From an uncultured Eggerthella sp. (GTDB lineage: Bacteria > Actinomycetota > Coriobacteriia > Coriobacteriales > Eggerthellaceae): 64,000 nt of DNA. The translations under genes and the position numbers were made by a program. Location: positions 1-64,000 of the forward strand of contig UQLU01000008.1 of NCBI GenBank assembly GCA_900542065.1, given 5' to 3'. The notes under the pieces were generated by a model that was given only the letters and a program-made list of their open reading frames with translations, was not told the DNA's origin and did not search any database. Shown here piece by piece: positions 63,273-64,000 of the stretch (the first letter of the stretch is position 1; each line of letters opens with the position of its first letter).

Positions 63273-64000
63273 TTAAAAGAGCGTTTCCTGTAAAAAGTTT
63301 TGGCAAAAAGAAACACGATGTATGGGTGTTAGGCCTTTTTCCTGAATAGCCTGGCGATGACGGGCACTTCCATAACCTTTTGAGGAAGCAAAATCGTAGC
63401 CAGGATACACTTCGTCATAGCTAACCATCAAAGCATCACGAGAGACTTTTGCAATAAGCGAAGCCGCAGCAATAGAAGCGCAACGGGCATCTCCATGCAC
63501 TACATTTATTTCTCGCGGATCAATATGCAAGGGATTTCCATCAAGCAACACCACTTCAGGGTGAATCCCTTGTTGCTCTATTTCAGCAATTGCGCGACTA
63601 AAAGCACTACGCAAACAAGCACTCATACCAAGATCGTCAATTTGGTTAGGCGGGATATTTACTAGCGTCCAAGCCAAAGCGCACTCTTTGATTCTCTGAG
63701 CAAGAGCGGGACGATGCGCTTCTGCCACCTGTTTCGAATCATTGAGACCTTCGATACGGGGCATCTTTGGATTCAAAACTACCGCACCAACCGTCAATGG
63801 TCCCGCTAACGGTCCACGTCCCACTTCATCAAGACCAACGACTAGCTTATCTGAAGCCAATTCGTGCTCGAAGGCATACAGCCTTTCCAAGCGCTGCTTT
63901 TCAGCTTCTTCTGCTTCCAAACGATGACGAGTCTGTTTAAGCGCGAGCTGAACACCTTTTCGCGTATCAGCACAAAGTGAACGTTCAAGTACCGCAAATT
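63273..64000 (-). CDS. rnhB: ribonuclease HII, 5' end beyond the window
   Basis: RNase HII, which cuts RNA in DNA at ribonucleotides. Acid residues in VVGLDEVGRGPLAGP (Asp, Glu), the Asp in VLLDGNPL and Asp in VHGDARCASIAAASLIAKVSRD form the active site. The frame stays open to the window edge. The residues upstream of the core (DTRKGVQLALKQTRHRLEAEE) match the N-terminal helical part of Gram-positive RnhB, so the true start lies beyond position 64000. Confidence 0.95.
   Translation of the reverse strand, partial: FAVLERSLCADTRKGVQLALKQTRHRLEAEEAEKQRLERLYAFEHELASDKLVVGLDEVGRGPLAGPLTVGAVVLNPKMPRIEGLNDSKQVAEAHRPALAQRIKECALAWTLVNIPPNQIDDLGMSACLRSAFSRAIAEIEQQGIHPEVVLLDGNPLHIDPREINVVHGDARCASIAAASLIAKVSRDALMVSYDEVYPGYDFASSKGYGSARHRQAIQEKGLTPIHRVSFCQNFLQETLF

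Noticed and set aside
63273..63920. rnhB starting at the TTG at 63920
   Set aside because: The upstream frame is open to the window edge and matches the N-terminal region of RnhB, so the start lies outside.

Overview
The window is 64 kb of compact bacterial chromosome with AT-leaning base composition and most genes on the minus strand. Several gene orders point to Actinomycetota, most likely a low-GC member of class Coriobacteriia. These are rpsA with coaE and uvrB, tig-clpP-clpX-valS with a tRNA-Leu beside tig, and rnhB-yraN-yifB-dprA followed by trmFO and a tyrosine recombinase. The taxonomic call rests on gene order and protein resemblance and has not been tested by a database search.

Layout. 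0-5.4 kb: a LysR regulator divergent from a TehA/SLAC1-type transporter, a metallo-beta-lactamase-fold hydrolase, and a thiamine salvage operon (thiM, a MTH1187-type thiamine-binding protein, thiE) behind a TPP riboswitch with its terminator. 5.6-9.9 kb: a DUF554 membrane protein, two tandem SMR subunits (one with a damaged or frameshifted start), and a divergent MerR regulator followed by a sodium-dependent NSS transporter. 9.9-18.6 kb: a type II fatty acid operon (degV, MarR/fabT-like, acpP, fabK, fabD, fabG, fabF, fabZ, fused accD-accA) with mostly overlapping cistrons. 18.8-28.2 kb: uvrB, coaE, an orphan membrane protein, an orphan 407-residue gene, an IS element with a nonsense-split transposase, rpsA, and a DUF2974 hydrolase.

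28.3-39.4 kb: serC, a Gfo/Idh/MocA oxidoreductase, an isochorismatase-fold hydrolase, the ilvD-ilvB-ilvN-ilvC cluster behind a T-box leader, a second LysR gene and a YgjP-type metallopeptidase. 39.4-39.9 kb holds a strong candidate for a standalone structured RNA with its own promoter, terminator and a possible pseudoknot, next to an AT-rich stretch with a long inverted repeat. 39.9-53.6 kb: purine nucleoside phosphorylase, prmC-prfA, trxA and trxB, thrS, a zinc-ribbon membrane protein, valS, clpX, clpP, tig and tRNA-Leu(UAG). 53.7-64 kb: an anchored extracytoplasmic protein, uvrA, a Xer-type recombinase, trmFO, dprA, yifB, yraN and the 3' part of rnhB, which runs off the right edge.

Most of the genes are housekeeping. 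The signals that stand out are the structured RNA, a T-box with a glycine-like specifier in front of valine/isoleucine biosynthesis genes, an AccD-AccA fusion carrying a biotin-carboxylase-like N-terminal domain, a nested hairpin between acpP and fabK, and seven unrelated degenerate tandem arrays (periods 9 to 40 bp) sitting in the gaps between genes.
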